A DNA stretch of 55,138 nt, from positions 9,961-65,098 of the forward strand of contig CAJULV010000021.1 in the NCBI GenBank assembly GCA_910587555.1, written 5' to 3'. The notes under the pieces were generated by a model. That model did no database searches. It was not told the DNA's origin and saw only the letters and a list, made by a program, of their open reading frames with translations. The position numbers and the translations under genes are program-made. Below, piece after piece: positions 43,574 through 51,868 of this stretch; within the stretch, counting starts at the first letter, position 1, and each line of letters begins with the position of its first letter. This DNA comes from an uncultured Acetatifactor sp. (GTDB lineage Bacteria > Bacillota > Clostridia > Lachnospirales > Lachnospiraceae).

Positions 43574-43663
43574 TGTGACCCTCGCGGCATTCGCCAAATG
43601 GATGCTGACGCATCCGCTTGGCTCATTGCCCGCGGGAATCAACCTCAATTTCATTCCGTAAGT

Positions 43664-44209
43664 TCAGAGCAATATCCATATCACAATTCCCGCCAGCACC
43701 CCTACGGCCACAAGCTCCATTGCAATCCCAAAGTACAGAAATGCGCTGTGGTAACGGATGCTCTTTACCGCATCTTCCATTCTCTGTTCCAGTTCGGCCT
43801 GCAGGTCAAAGGCATTACCCTCTTCCAGACGCTGCATGCCCTCCTGTACCAGAAACTGAATGTCCAATTCTTCCCGGCAGTCCGGGCAGTGCCGCACATG
43901 CTCATAGAAGCGCTTCAGAGTGGGATAGTCCATTTTTTTTGTTATAAAATCAGGGATATGCCTCTCAAAATCCTTACACTCCATTTTTTCATTGATGCGC
44001 ATTTCCTTCCTGACATACCTGTCATCCGGCAAAATCATTTCCCGTCCAGAGCGCTTGTTTTTCCCGGCGTTTTTTTCTTCCACTGGATGTTCTCTTTCCG
44101 AAGAACGTCCTTTTTTCATGGAATGCTCCCTATCCGCAGAATGCCTTCTTTTCATGAAATGCCCTCCCTCCATGGACTGTCCTCCCTCCGCTGGCGCTCC
44201 CTTTCCCAT
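43664..44209 (-). CDS. Zinc-finger (anti-sigma-like) membrane protein
   Basis: The core from about residue 75 (MECKDFERHIPDFI) carries a putative zf-HC2 motif of anti-sigma factors: C in MECKD, then HVRHCPDCREEL. A C-terminal membrane segment follows (FGIAMELVAVGVLAGIVIWILL). The longest frame has 181 codons. Its first 60 residues are basic degenerate repeats (KRRHSADREHSMKKGRSSEREH) holding several in-frame ATGs at 44209, 44173, 44155 and near 44119, most after SD-like GGGAGG or GGGAG. The true start is therefore open. No sigma-factor gene is adjacent. Confidence 0.7.
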   Translation of the reverse strand: MGKGAPAEGGQSMEGGHFMKRRHSADREHSMKKGRSSEREHPVEEKNAGKNKRSGREMILPDDRYVRKEMRINEKMECKDFERHIPDFITKKMDYPTLKRFYEHVRHCPDCREELDIQFLVQEGMQRLEEGNAFDLQAELEQRMEDAVKSIRYHSAFLYFGIAMELVAVGVLAGIVIWILL

Positions 44210-44265
44210 TTATCCCGTCAGGCAAAAATGTCTGCCTCCGGGCCGGTCACGCAGAATGCCGGGAT

Positions 44266-45543
44266 TCAGACGCACTTCTCCAGCGCCTGTTTGATATCCG
44301 CAATCAGGTCATCTTTATCCTCAATCCCGCAGCTGATACGAATCAGCTCGGCAGGCACGCCGGCTTCCTTCAGCTGCTCGTCCGTCATCTGGCGATGGGT
44401 GCTGGACGCGGGGTTCAGGCAGCATGTCCGTGCGTCCGCTACATGTGTCTCAATGGCGGCAAGCTTCAGATTCTTCATAAAAATTCCGGCTGCCTCCCGT
44501 CCGCCTTTCAATCCGAAAGAGACGACACCGCAGCTGCCCTCCGGCAGATATTTCTGCGCCAGGGGATAATACTTGTCACCGGGCAGGCTGCAGTAATTGA
44601 CATAAGCCACCTTGGGATGGGCAGACAGGAATTCCGCCACGGCCAGGCCGTTCTCACAATGCCGCTTCATGCGCACATGCAGGCTCTCCAGGCCCAGATT
44701 CAGCAGGAAAGCATTCTGGGGACTCTGGATGGAACCGAAATCCCTCATCAGCTGTGCCGTACATTTGGTGATGAAAGCGCCTTCTTTTCCGAATTTTTCG
44801 GCGTAGGTAATCCCGTGATAGCTGTCGTCCGGCGTGCAGAGTCCGGGATACTTGTCCGCATGTGCCATCCAGTCAAAATTGCCGCTGTCCACAATGGCGC
44901 CGCCTACGGCCGCCCCATGCCCGTCCATATATTTGGTGGTGGAATGGGTTACAATATCCGCCCCCCACCGGAAAGGCCTGCAGTTAATGGGCGTGGCAAA
45001 GGTATTATCCACAATCAACGGCACACCGTGGGCATGGGCGCATGCGGCAAATTTCTCGATATCCAGTACGGTCAGCGCCGGGTTTGCTATGGTTTCGCCG
45101 AACATCGCCTTGGTATTGTCCCGGAAAGCCGCATTCAGCTCTTCTTCCGAAGCGTCGGGACTGACAAAGGTAACATCAATTCCCATCTTCTTCATGGTGA
45201 CGGAAATCAGGTTAAAGGTACCGCCGTATATGGTACTGGAGGATACAATATGGTCTCCGCAGCTGCAGATATTGAACAGCGCGTAGAAGTTGGCAGCCTG
45301 TCCGCTGCTGGTCAGCATGCCCGCCGTGCCGCCCTCCATCTGCGTAATTTTCGCTGCCACATGGTCATTGGTGGGATTCTGAAGCCTGGTGTAGAAATAT
45401 CCGCTTGCCTCCAGGTCAAAAAGCTTTCCCATATCCTCGCTGGTATCGTATTTGAACGTAGTGCTCTGAATAATGGGAATCTGGCGGGGTTCCCCGTTAC
45501 CCGGCGTGTAGCCGCCCTGTACGCATATACTGTTAATCTTCAT
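44266..45543 (-). CDS. metY: O-acetylhomoserine sulfhydrylase
   Basis: This PLP enzyme of the Cys/Met metabolism family makes homocysteine from O-acetylhomoserine and sulfide. The start is ATG 45543 (MKINSICVQGGYTPGNGEPR), preceded by AGGAGGAGACAAT. It has 425 residues, the longer size typical of MetY rather than MetB/MetC. Motifs are PIIQSTTFKYDTSEDM, RLQNPTNDHVAAKI, TSSGQAANF, and the PLP Lys in THSTTKYMDGHG. It has a promoter 60-90 bases upstream and is divergent from purC. No SAM riboswitch is seen in its leader. Confidence 0.92.
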   Translation of the reverse strand: MKINSICVQGGYTPGNGEPRQIPIIQSTTFKYDTSEDMGKLFDLEASGYFYTRLQNPTNDHVAAKITQMEGGTAGMLTSSGQAANFYALFNICSCGDHIVSSSTIYGGTFNLISVTMKKMGIDVTFVSPDASEEELNAAFRDNTKAMFGETIANPALTVLDIEKFAACAHAHGVPLIVDNTFATPINCRPFRWGADIVTHSTTKYMDGHGAAVGGAIVDSGNFDWMAHADKYPGLCTPDDSYHGITYAEKFGKEGAFITKCTAQLMRDFGSIQSPQNAFLLNLGLESLHVRMKRHCENGLAVAEFLSAHPKVAYVNYCSLPGDKYYPLAQKYLPEGSCGVVSFGLKGGREAAGIFMKNLKLAAIETHVADARTCCLNPASSTHRQMTDEQLKEAGVPAELIRISCGIEDKDDLIADIKQALEKCV

Positions 45544-45606
45544 ATTGTCTCCTCCTGATTTCATCTCATTTATGAAACGGTCCGTTTTGAGACGGAACTA
45601 TTTTAC

Positions 45607-45635
45607 AGTATACACATTTAGAAGGCGAAATTCAA
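45607..45635 (-). promoter_or_regulatory. metY promoter
   Basis: On the minus strand TTGAAT (45635-45630), 17-base spacer, TATACT (45612-45607). It is back to back with the purC promoter. Confidence 0.65.
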
Positions 45636-45685
45636 CCTTTTCTCATTTTTGCCGTGAAAATCATTGTATTAATAGAAAAATCCCC

Positions 45686-45713
45686 TTGCCAATTACGGCC
45701 TATCCGTTATAAT
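45686..45713 (+). promoter_or_regulatory. purC promoter
   Basis: TTGCCA (45686-45691), 16-base spacer, TATAAT (45708-45713), 60 bases before the purC ATG. No purine riboswitch or obvious PurR box was recognised. Confidence 0.65.
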
Positions 45714-45773
45714 AGAAGAAGAAATAAGCAGCATGAGAACATAACTAACCAGCAGTAAGCGAGGAGATTGAAC

Positions 45774-46649
45774 ATGAGCATTCAGGAATTTAAGCCCGTG
45801 AAAGCGGGCAAGGTACGTGAGATTTACGATATCGGCGACAGCCTTATCATGGTGGCCACCGACCGCATCAGCTGTTTCGACGTGATTCTCGGCAATAAAG
45901 TCCATAAAAAAGGCACTGTACTGACCCAGATGTCCAGGTTCTGGTTCGATATGACGAAGGATATCCTGCCGAACCACATGGTTTCCGTAGACGTCAATGA
46001 TATGCCGGAATTCTTCCGGAATGAGGATTTCCAGGGAAAAAGCATGCTCTGCCGGAAACTGCGCATCCTTCCCGTGGAGTGCATCGTGCGGGGATACATC
46101 ACGGGCAGCGGATGGGCCAGCTACCAGAATGACGGCACGGTATGCGGTATCCGGCTTCCGGAGGGCTTAAAGGAATCCGACAAGCTGCCGGAACCCATCT
46201 ACACACCTTCCACCAAGGCGGAAATCGGAGAACATGACGAAAATATTTCTTTTGAGCGCAGTGTGGAATACCTTGAAGAGCGCTTCCCCGGAAAGGGCAG
46301 GGAATACGCGGAAAAGCTGCGTGACTACACCCTTGCATTATATAAAAAGTGTGCGGAATACGCCCTGGGCAGAGGTATTATCATCGCCGACACCAAGTTC
46401 GAATTCGGCCTGGACGAGTCGGGCAATCTGGTTCTGGCGGACGAGATGCTGACCCCGGACAGTTCCCGCTTCTGGCCTGCGGACCAATATGAACCCGGCC
46501 ACAGCCAGCCTTCCTTCGACAAGCAGTTCGCCCGCGACTGGCTGAAGGCAAATCCCGGCAATAACTGGGTGCTTCCGGAGGATGTGGTTCAGAAAACCAT
46601 TGACAAATACCTCCAGGCCTATGAACTGCTGACCGGAGCGCCGCTGTAA
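45774..46649 (+). CDS. purC: SAICAR synthetase
   Basis: It joins aspartate to CAIR in purine synthesis with ATP. It has 291 residues from ATG 45774 (MSIQEFKPVKAGKVREIYD), preceded by GAGGAGATTGAAC; a TTG two codons earlier is in frame. Motifs are KVREIYDIG, ATDRISCFDVIL, CIVRGYITGSGWASY, ADTKFEFGLDESGNLVLADE and DEMLTPDSSRFWPAD. The length matches the longer SAICAR synthetases. It is convergent with the purF-like and purB genes across a shared terminator. Confidence 0.96.
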   Translation: MSIQEFKPVKAGKVREIYDIGDSLIMVATDRISCFDVILGNKVHKKGTVLTQMSRFWFDMTKDILPNHMVSVDVNDMPEFFRNEDFQGKSMLCRKLRILPVECIVRGYITGSGWASYQNDGTVCGIRLPEGLKESDKLPEPIYTPSTKAEIGEHDENISFERSVEYLEERFPGKGREYAEKLRDYTLALYKKCAEYALGRGIIIADTKFEFGLDESGNLVLADEMLTPDSSRFWPADQYEPGHSQPSFDKQFARDWLKANPGNNWVLPEDVVQKTIDKYLQAYELLTGAPL

Positions 46650-46658
46650 AAATACAAA

Positions 46659-46696
46659 GGGGAACTGTCGCAACTTACTTCAGGCGCCAGTTCCCC
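46659..46696. terminator. Bidirectional terminator between purC and the purF-like gene
   Basis: GGGGAACTG (46659-46667) pairs with CAGTTCCCC (46688-46696). It shares the string AACTGTCGC/GACTGTCGC with the large hairpin at 36676-36785, so the two may belong to one element family. Confidence 0.7.
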
Positions 46697-46702
46697 TCAC
46701 CC

Positions 46703-48109
46703 CTATTCCTTCCCGTCCCAGCAATAGGTGCAGAGTTTACTCCTGTCAATTCCCACAGACGCAATCATATCGTCCAGCCTGTGATAACGCAGCGTGGTGA
46801 AGTTCAGTTTCCTGCCAATCCGCTCCACCATCTCTCCGTACTCCGTCGTGTCAGGGTTCACATAATCTTTCAAATCAATCTCCCGGCCTTCCTGCTCCAT
46901 CTCTTTCAATACCCTTCTGGCTATCAGGTCCATCTCCGAAGTAGATCGTGAAAAGTTCAGATACTTACAACCAAACATCAGCGGCGGGCAGGCAGGACGG
47001 ATGTGTACTTCCTTCGCGCCGCTCTGGTAAAGGAATTCCGTGGTTTCCCGCAGCTGCGTCCCTCTCACGATGGAATCGTCTATGAGCAGCAGCCGCTTAT
47101 TTTCAATCAGTTCCTGGACGGGAATCAGTTTCATCCTGGCAATCAGATTCCGCTGGGTCTGTATCACCGGCATAAAGGAACGGGGCCAGGTAGGCGTATA
47201 CTTAATGAAGGGCCTGGAAAACGGTACTCCCGAGACATTCGCGTAGCCGATGGCATGTGCAATCCCGGAGTCCGGCACCCCGGCTACCGTATCCAGTTTT
47301 ACGTTATCCCGTTCTGCCAGCCGCGCGCCGCAGTTGTAGCGCATTTTCTCCACACTGACTCCCTCGTAGGAGGAAGAGGGATATCCATAATACACCCACA
47401 AAAAGGTACATATTTTCATCTCTTTCCCAGGCTGAACCAGCGTATGTACGCCTTCGGGTGTCACCACCGCCACCTCACCGGGTCCCAGTTCCCTGTCACA
47501 CACATATCCCAGGTTCAAATAGGCAAAGCTCTCAAAGGAAACACAGTGCGCCCCCTGCTTTTTGCCTATGGAAACGGGCGTCCTCCCGTATCTGTCCCTG
47601 GCGGCATATATCCCTTTCTCAGTCATAACCAATATGGTCATGGAGCCGTCAATAACCTCCTGGGCATATTGAATCGCCTCTACCAGGTTGTCCTTCTGGT
47701 CCAGGAGGGACGCCACCAGCTCCGTGGCATTGATATCTCCGCCGCTCATCTCCAGGAAATGCCCATGCCCATTGGAAAACAGCTCCTGTGTCAGCTGTTC
47801 TATATTGTTGATCCTTCCCACCGTGGTTATGGCATAAGTGCCGTGATGGGACCGAACCATCAGCGGCTGCGGTTCAAAATCAGAGATACATCCGATTCCG
47901 ATGTTTCCTTCCATCTCGTTAATTTCCTTGCCGAACTTTGTCCGGAAGGGCGCGTTTTCAATATTGTGGATGGCCCTGTCAAACCCCTTCTTCTCACTGC
48001 ATACCACCATACCCGCACGGCGGGTTCCAAGATGGGAATGATAATCTGTCCCGAAATATAAGTCAAATACACAATCTTCCTTAGATGCTACGCCAAAAAA
48101 TCCTCCCAT
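46703..48109 (-). CDS. PurF-like amidophosphoribosyltransferase homologue without nucleophile Cys
   Basis: The 468-residue protein aligns along glutamine PRPP amidotransferase. The N-terminus reads MGGFFGVASKEDCVFDL where active enzymes expose Cys as residue 1 (CGVFG or CGIFG), so the glutaminase nucleophile is replaced by Gly. The usual HRGQE is HLGTRRAGM. The phosphoribosyltransferase half is intact, with PRPP loop LLLIDDSIVRGTQLRE and FIKYTPTWPRSFM. Likely Fe-S cysteines remain (ICTFLWVYY, FGCKYLNFS, LCTYCWDGKE). It may use ammonia, another partner, or have a different role. It sits between purC and purB. Confidence 0.88.
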   Translation of the reverse strand: MGGFFGVASKEDCVFDLYFGTDYHSHLGTRRAGMVVCSEKKGFDRAIHNIENAPFRTKFGKEINEMEGNIGIGCISDFEPQPLMVRSHHGTYAITTVGRINNIEQLTQELFSNGHGHFLEMSGGDINATELVASLLDQKDNLVEAIQYAQEVIDGSMTILVMTEKGIYAARDRYGRTPVSIGKKQGAHCVSFESFAYLNLGYVCDRELGPGEVAVVTPEGVHTLVQPGKEMKICTFLWVYYGYPSSSYEGVSVEKMRYNCGARLAERDNVKLDTVAGVPDSGIAHAIGYANVSGVPFSRPFIKYTPTWPRSFMPVIQTQRNLIARMKLIPVQELIENKRLLLIDDSIVRGTQLRETTEFLYQSGAKEVHIRPACPPLMFGCKYLNFSRSTSEMDLIARRVLKEMEQEGREIDLKDYVNPDTTEYGEMVERIGRKLNFTTLRYHRLDDMIASVGIDRSKLCTYCWDGKE

Positions 48110-48218
48110 ACCAGCCTCCTGATTTCTCTATATTCCAACCTCTGTAACCGTTCTCACTGCCTCATGTATCGTCACAGGTTATACGCTGAACGCATCCTCC
48201 CTGTCCGAGGCAAATCCG

Positions 48219-49670
48219 TTATACGCTGATTTCAGCTTTCACACCCAGCAGATCCTTATTCTCCTCCAGTACCGGGCGGATGACATCCCGCAGGAAAGCG
48301 TCCACCTGTTCCCTGGAACGCCCCACATATCTCGCCGGATCCATTGCCTTCTGCAGCTCTTCCAGGCTCATGTTAAACGCGGGGTCCGCCGCAATCAATT
48401 CCAGCAGGTTGTTCTCCTTCCCCTCCGCCTTCACATTGCGTCCGGCCTCCATGGAAAGCTCCCTGATCCGCTCATGAAGCTCCTGCCGGTTCCCTCCCAT
48501 CTTCACGGCATCCATCATGATATTCTCGGTAGCCATGAAGGGAAGCTCGCTCATAAGGCGCTTCTCTATTACTTTGGGATATACCACCAGGCCGTCCACC
48601 ACATTCAGGCACAGGTCCAGGATGCCGTCCACAGCCAGGAAGCCCTCCGGAATGGACAGCCGCTTATTCGCAGAATCGTCAAGGGTACGCTCAAACCACT
48701 GTGTGGCTGACGTGATGGCCGGATTCAGGGCATCGATCATCACATACCTGGAAAGGGAGGCAATCCGCTCGCTTCTCATGGGATTCCGCTTGTAAGCCAT
48801 TGCCGATGAACCGATCTGACTCTTCTCAAAGGGTTCTTCCACTTCCTTCAGATGCTGGAGCAGGCGGATGTCGTTGCTCATCTTGTGGGCAGATGCCGCA
48901 ATGCCCGCCAGTACATTCGCCACGCGGGTATCTACTTTGCGGGAATACGTCTGTCCGGATACGGGGAAACATTCTTTGAAGCCCATCTTCTCCGCGATCA
49001 TGGGATCGATTTTATCGATTGCAGCCTGATCTCCGTCAAACAGTTCCAGGAAAGAAGCCTGGGTTCCGGTCGTTCCCTTGGACCCAAGGAGCTTAAGGTT
49101 TCCAAGCACATAATCCAGATCCTCCAGATCCAGATAAAATTCCTGCATCCACAGTGCTGCCCGCTTTCCCACCGTGGTAGGCTGGGCCGGCTGAAAATGG
49201 GTGAATGCCAGGGTGGGCTGGGCCTTGTACTTTTCCGCAAAATCCGCAAGCTCGGCAATGACATTTACCAGCTTCTTCTTCAACAGCTTCAGCCCTTCCC
49301 GCATGACAATAATATCCGTATTGTCCCCCACATAGCAGGAGGTTGCCCCCAGGTGGATGATGCCTGCCGCTTTGGGACACTGCTGCCCGTAAGCATACAC
49401 ATGGCTCATGACATCATGGCGGACTTCCCTCTCCCTGGCCTTTGCCACCTCATAATTGATATCTTCCGCATGGTCCTTCAGCTCCGCAATCTGTTCGTCC
49501 GTGATGACCGGCCTGCCGTCCCTGCTTAAGCCAAGCTCCTTCTCGGTCTCAGCCAGGGCTATCCACAGCCTTCTCCAGGTACGAAATTTCATATCCTGTG
49601 AAAAAATATACTGCATTTCCCTGCTGGCATAACGCTCTGACAAAGGGCTTACATATCTGTCTGTACTCAT
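48219..49670 (-). CDS. purB: Adenylosuccinate lyase
   Basis: It splits SAICAR and adenylosuccinate, releasing fumarate, in purine synthesis. The start is ATG 49670 (MSTDRYVSPLSERYASREMQ), preceded by AGGAGAGTTTAAA; the frame is open 42 codons upstream. It has 483 residues. Conserved elements are HDVMSHVYAYG, IHLGATSCYVGDNTD, FTHFQPAQPTTVGKR and the fumarase/lyase signature GSSAMAYKRNPMRSE. It lies upstream of the purF-like gene on the same strand, so SAICAR formation (purC) and cleavage are encoded side by side. Confidence 0.95.
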   Translation of the reverse strand: MSTDRYVSPLSERYASREMQYIFSQDMKFRTWRRLWIALAETEKELGLSRDGRPVITDEQIAELKDHAEDINYEVAKAREREVRHDVMSHVYAYGQQCPKAAGIIHLGATSCYVGDNTDIIVMREGLKLLKKKLVNVIAELADFAEKYKAQPTLAFTHFQPAQPTTVGKRAALWMQEFYLDLEDLDYVLGNLKLLGSKGTTGTQASFLELFDGDQAAIDKIDPMIAEKMGFKECFPVSGQTYSRKVDTRVANVLAGIAASAHKMSNDIRLLQHLKEVEEPFEKSQIGSSAMAYKRNPMRSERIASLSRYVMIDALNPAITSATQWFERTLDDSANKRLSIPEGFLAVDGILDLCLNVVDGLVVYPKVIEKRLMSELPFMATENIMMDAVKMGGNRQELHERIRELSMEAGRNVKAEGKENNLLELIAADPAFNMSLEELQKAMDPARYVGRSREQVDAFLRDVIRPVLEENKDLLGVKAEISV

Positions 49671-49826
49671 TTTAAACTCTCCTATTCCAGTTGCGCACCA
49701 ACACCCCCTGTACCATGTATTGCAGAAGATTTCCGCCTGTTTAGGGATGTGTTTTTGCTGTTTTCCAGTTCCGCAATCATCTGTAAGAAATATCATATAT
49801 TACACAATCCAGGAAGTCAATAGCCT

Positions 49827-50993
49827 TCAGTCCGCCCTGTACTGTTCCACCATGCCCATAACTTCCGAGGCAAATTCCGGGTATTTCTCCGCCACATCCA
49901 TAATCTCTTTTCTTGCACTCTCCGCCACGTTATGATTATAGTCCATCTGTTTGCGGAGGGCCTGTCTGCGGAGGATCAGGTTGTGGCGTATTTCCACCAT
50001 CTCCCGCTTATCCAAAAGGGCCTCCGGCTGCCCAAGCCATCTCTCCGGGCTGGAAATCCGGTAGCGTGACAGTTCATGTACCAGCTGCTTCCGGTAATAT
50101 TCCGCCTTTGATTCCGCTTCGGCGTATTCCCTTCTCTCTTCCTTTTCCTTCTGATACTTCTTCCAGAGCCTGTCAAGCGCCGCGGCACTCTCCGTACTGT
50201 ACTTCATATAGAGATAATCCGTCAGATTCCGATTGTTCACATAGCGGATTTTTACCTTATTTTGCAGCTGAATCAGCTTGTTGATGTCTATTTCCACACG
50301 GCGCAGCTCATTTTCCCCATCCGTATACTTCACCCAGCTGGCTGTCACGGCCACGGCCACAACCGCCCCCGCCAGCAGGTAACCCAGCTTCGTATCCATC
50401 CGGAAGACAAACTGCAGGACAAGCAGCATCACAAGGCATAAAACAAACGCCGTCACAAAGATAACCGACATTCCCCGCAGATTGTTCAGAATTGTCTCCA
50501 GCTCCTGTCTGCGGAATTCGTACGCATGGCGTTCCATATCCAGTCTTCTTAAATCATGCTTTATCTTCTCGCCGTATTCTTCGCATTCCTTCAGCTTGTT
50601 GATGCCCTCCTGGATTTCCCCCTCCTGCTCTCTCAGGCGGTAGTAATCCACATCTGTCATACGGTTCTTCTTCTCACGGTATTTATTCCCTTCCTGCTCC
50701 ATGGCCACCAGCCTGGATGCGATACCGTTCAGCTCCTCGCGTTTCTTCTCCGGAAGCGCTTCTATCTCCTCCATATCCGTCAGGTAAGAAGTAATCAGGG
50801 AATACTCGCCTGTCAGCAGATTCAGTTCCCTGGAAGCCTCTCCCATCTGCTCCAGACAGCCCGTCACATACCGGTTCCGCTGCCCATCATCTCTGAAATC
50901 CACACGGTCCCGCTCGTATACTACATTTTCCCAGTCGTCAGTGCTGCTTTCAAGCTGTTTTCTTTTCCTGAATATTTTTGATAAAAATCCCAT
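49827..50993 (-). CDS. Two-TM coiled-coil protein, right-end cluster
   Basis: It has 388 residues, beginning MGFLSKIFRKRKQLESS with a basic amphipathic N-terminus. Long charged helical stretches flank two adjacent membrane segments, about 173-195 (VIFVTAFVLCLVMLLVLQFVF) and 203-220 (LGYLLAGAVVAVAVTASWV). Both coils would be cytoplasmic with a short outer loop. No catalytic motif is seen and no family is named with confidence. It is the last gene of the four-gene series, 25 bases after the TPR-like gene, and may be the membrane anchor of that complex (inference). Confidence 0.8.
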   Translation of the reverse strand: MGFLSKIFRKRKQLESSTDDWENVVYERDRVDFRDDGQRNRYVTGCLEQMGEASRELNLLTGEYSLITSYLTDMEEIEALPEKKREELNGIASRLVAMEQEGNKYREKKNRMTDVDYYRLREQEGEIQEGINKLKECEEYGEKIKHDLRRLDMERHAYEFRRQELETILNNLRGMSVIFVTAFVLCLVMLLVLQFVFRMDTKLGYLLAGAVVAVAVTASWVKYTDGENELRRVEIDINKLIQLQNKVKIRYVNNRNLTDYLYMKYSTESAAALDRLWKKYQKEKEERREYAEAESKAEYYRKQLVHELSRYRISSPERWLGQPEALLDKREMVEIRHNLILRRQALRKQMDYNHNVAESARKEIMDVAEKYPEFASEVMGMVEQYRAD

Positions 50994-51018
50994 TCACCAA
51001 TGCTCCTTCTCAAATCCG

Positions 51019-51861
51019 TCAGCCGCAGCGGTAACTGTTCTTCAGAGCCTGCACCAGACGCTCGTTTTCCTCGCAGTATTTCTGACGGTCACGGCTTTTC
51101 AGCTCCCTCCGGTTATACAGCTGCAGATAATCAGGATGCTTTTCCCATTCCTCCACTGCCTCTCTGTACTTCTTCTCCAGTTCCAGCGTCTGCGGATACC
51201 ATTCCGTACACCCTGCCGCAAAATCCACATAGGTTTTTTCGGAAAGCTGCATCCTCTTTGCCGACAGATAATCCACGCAGTACGCTTCCTCCCCGCTGAT
51301 TTCATAAGCGTGCCGAAAACATTCAGCCGCCCCTTCATAAAGCATCAGGCCCGCATACGCCACACCCTTATTATGCCATATTTCCGCCTGAAAATCCGGC
51401 GCCGGATTTGCTCCGCCCTCAGGCGCCGGCTGCTGCCAGTTCTGCAGAAGTTCCTCATATCCCCGTAAAGCCGCCCTGTATTTTTTCTTTCGAACCAGAT
51501 AATCCACCTGGTTCTTACGCTTTTCGATGCCGCTCAGGCCGGCGCCCTTCTTCAGTGCCTGTTCGGTCTCCCGTATGATATCCTCGCCGTAGAATCCCAC
51601 ATACCGTAAGATAGCCGACGCGAATTCGCTGAGCTGGCCGCGCCTGTGTACCAGCGGATGAAGCCTGTCTGCCAATTCCCCCAGGCCGCACTCCCGCTCA
51701 ATCCAGTCCAGCAGCCCGTCGTCCAGAAACGACAAATCCAGGAGATACGCATTCTCCTTTATACCATAACACAATTCCTCCATACTGAAAACATCCATTT
51801 CCAGCCCCGGAATCCGATATGGCTCTTTTGCATAATTGCCCACACAGACACTGACGCGCAT
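51019..51861 (-). CDS. TPR-like helical protein, right-end cluster
   Basis: It has 280 residues. The N-terminal part (MRVSVCVGNYAKEPYRIPGL) leads to helices, and the middle has two TPR-like pairs: VRKKKYRAALRGYEELLQ, then AEIWHNKGVAYAGLMLYEGA followed by ECFRHAYEISGEEAYCV. The C-terminus is a charged helix. No signal peptide or membrane segment. It probably acts as an adaptor in the cytoplasm. The ATG is seven bases after the stop of the Hsp70/actin-like gene, so the two are tightly coupled. Confidence 0.8.
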   Translation of the reverse strand: MRVSVCVGNYAKEPYRIPGLEMDVFSMEELCYGIKENAYLLDLSFLDDGLLDWIERECGLGELADRLHPLVHRRGQLSEFASAILRYVGFYGEDIIRETEQALKKGAGLSGIEKRKNQVDYLVRKKKYRAALRGYEELLQNWQQPAPEGGANPAPDFQAEIWHNKGVAYAGLMLYEGAAECFRHAYEISGEEAYCVDYLSAKRMQLSEKTYVDFAAGCTEWYPQTLELEKKYREAVEEWEKHPDYLQLYNRRELKSRDRQKYCEENERLVQALKNSYRCG

Positions 51862-51868
51862 CCCTTCT

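Noticed and set aside
45544..45773. SAM riboswitch before metY
   Set aside because: The leader is only about 60 bases after the promoter and lacks the S-box core; only a small hairpin is visible.
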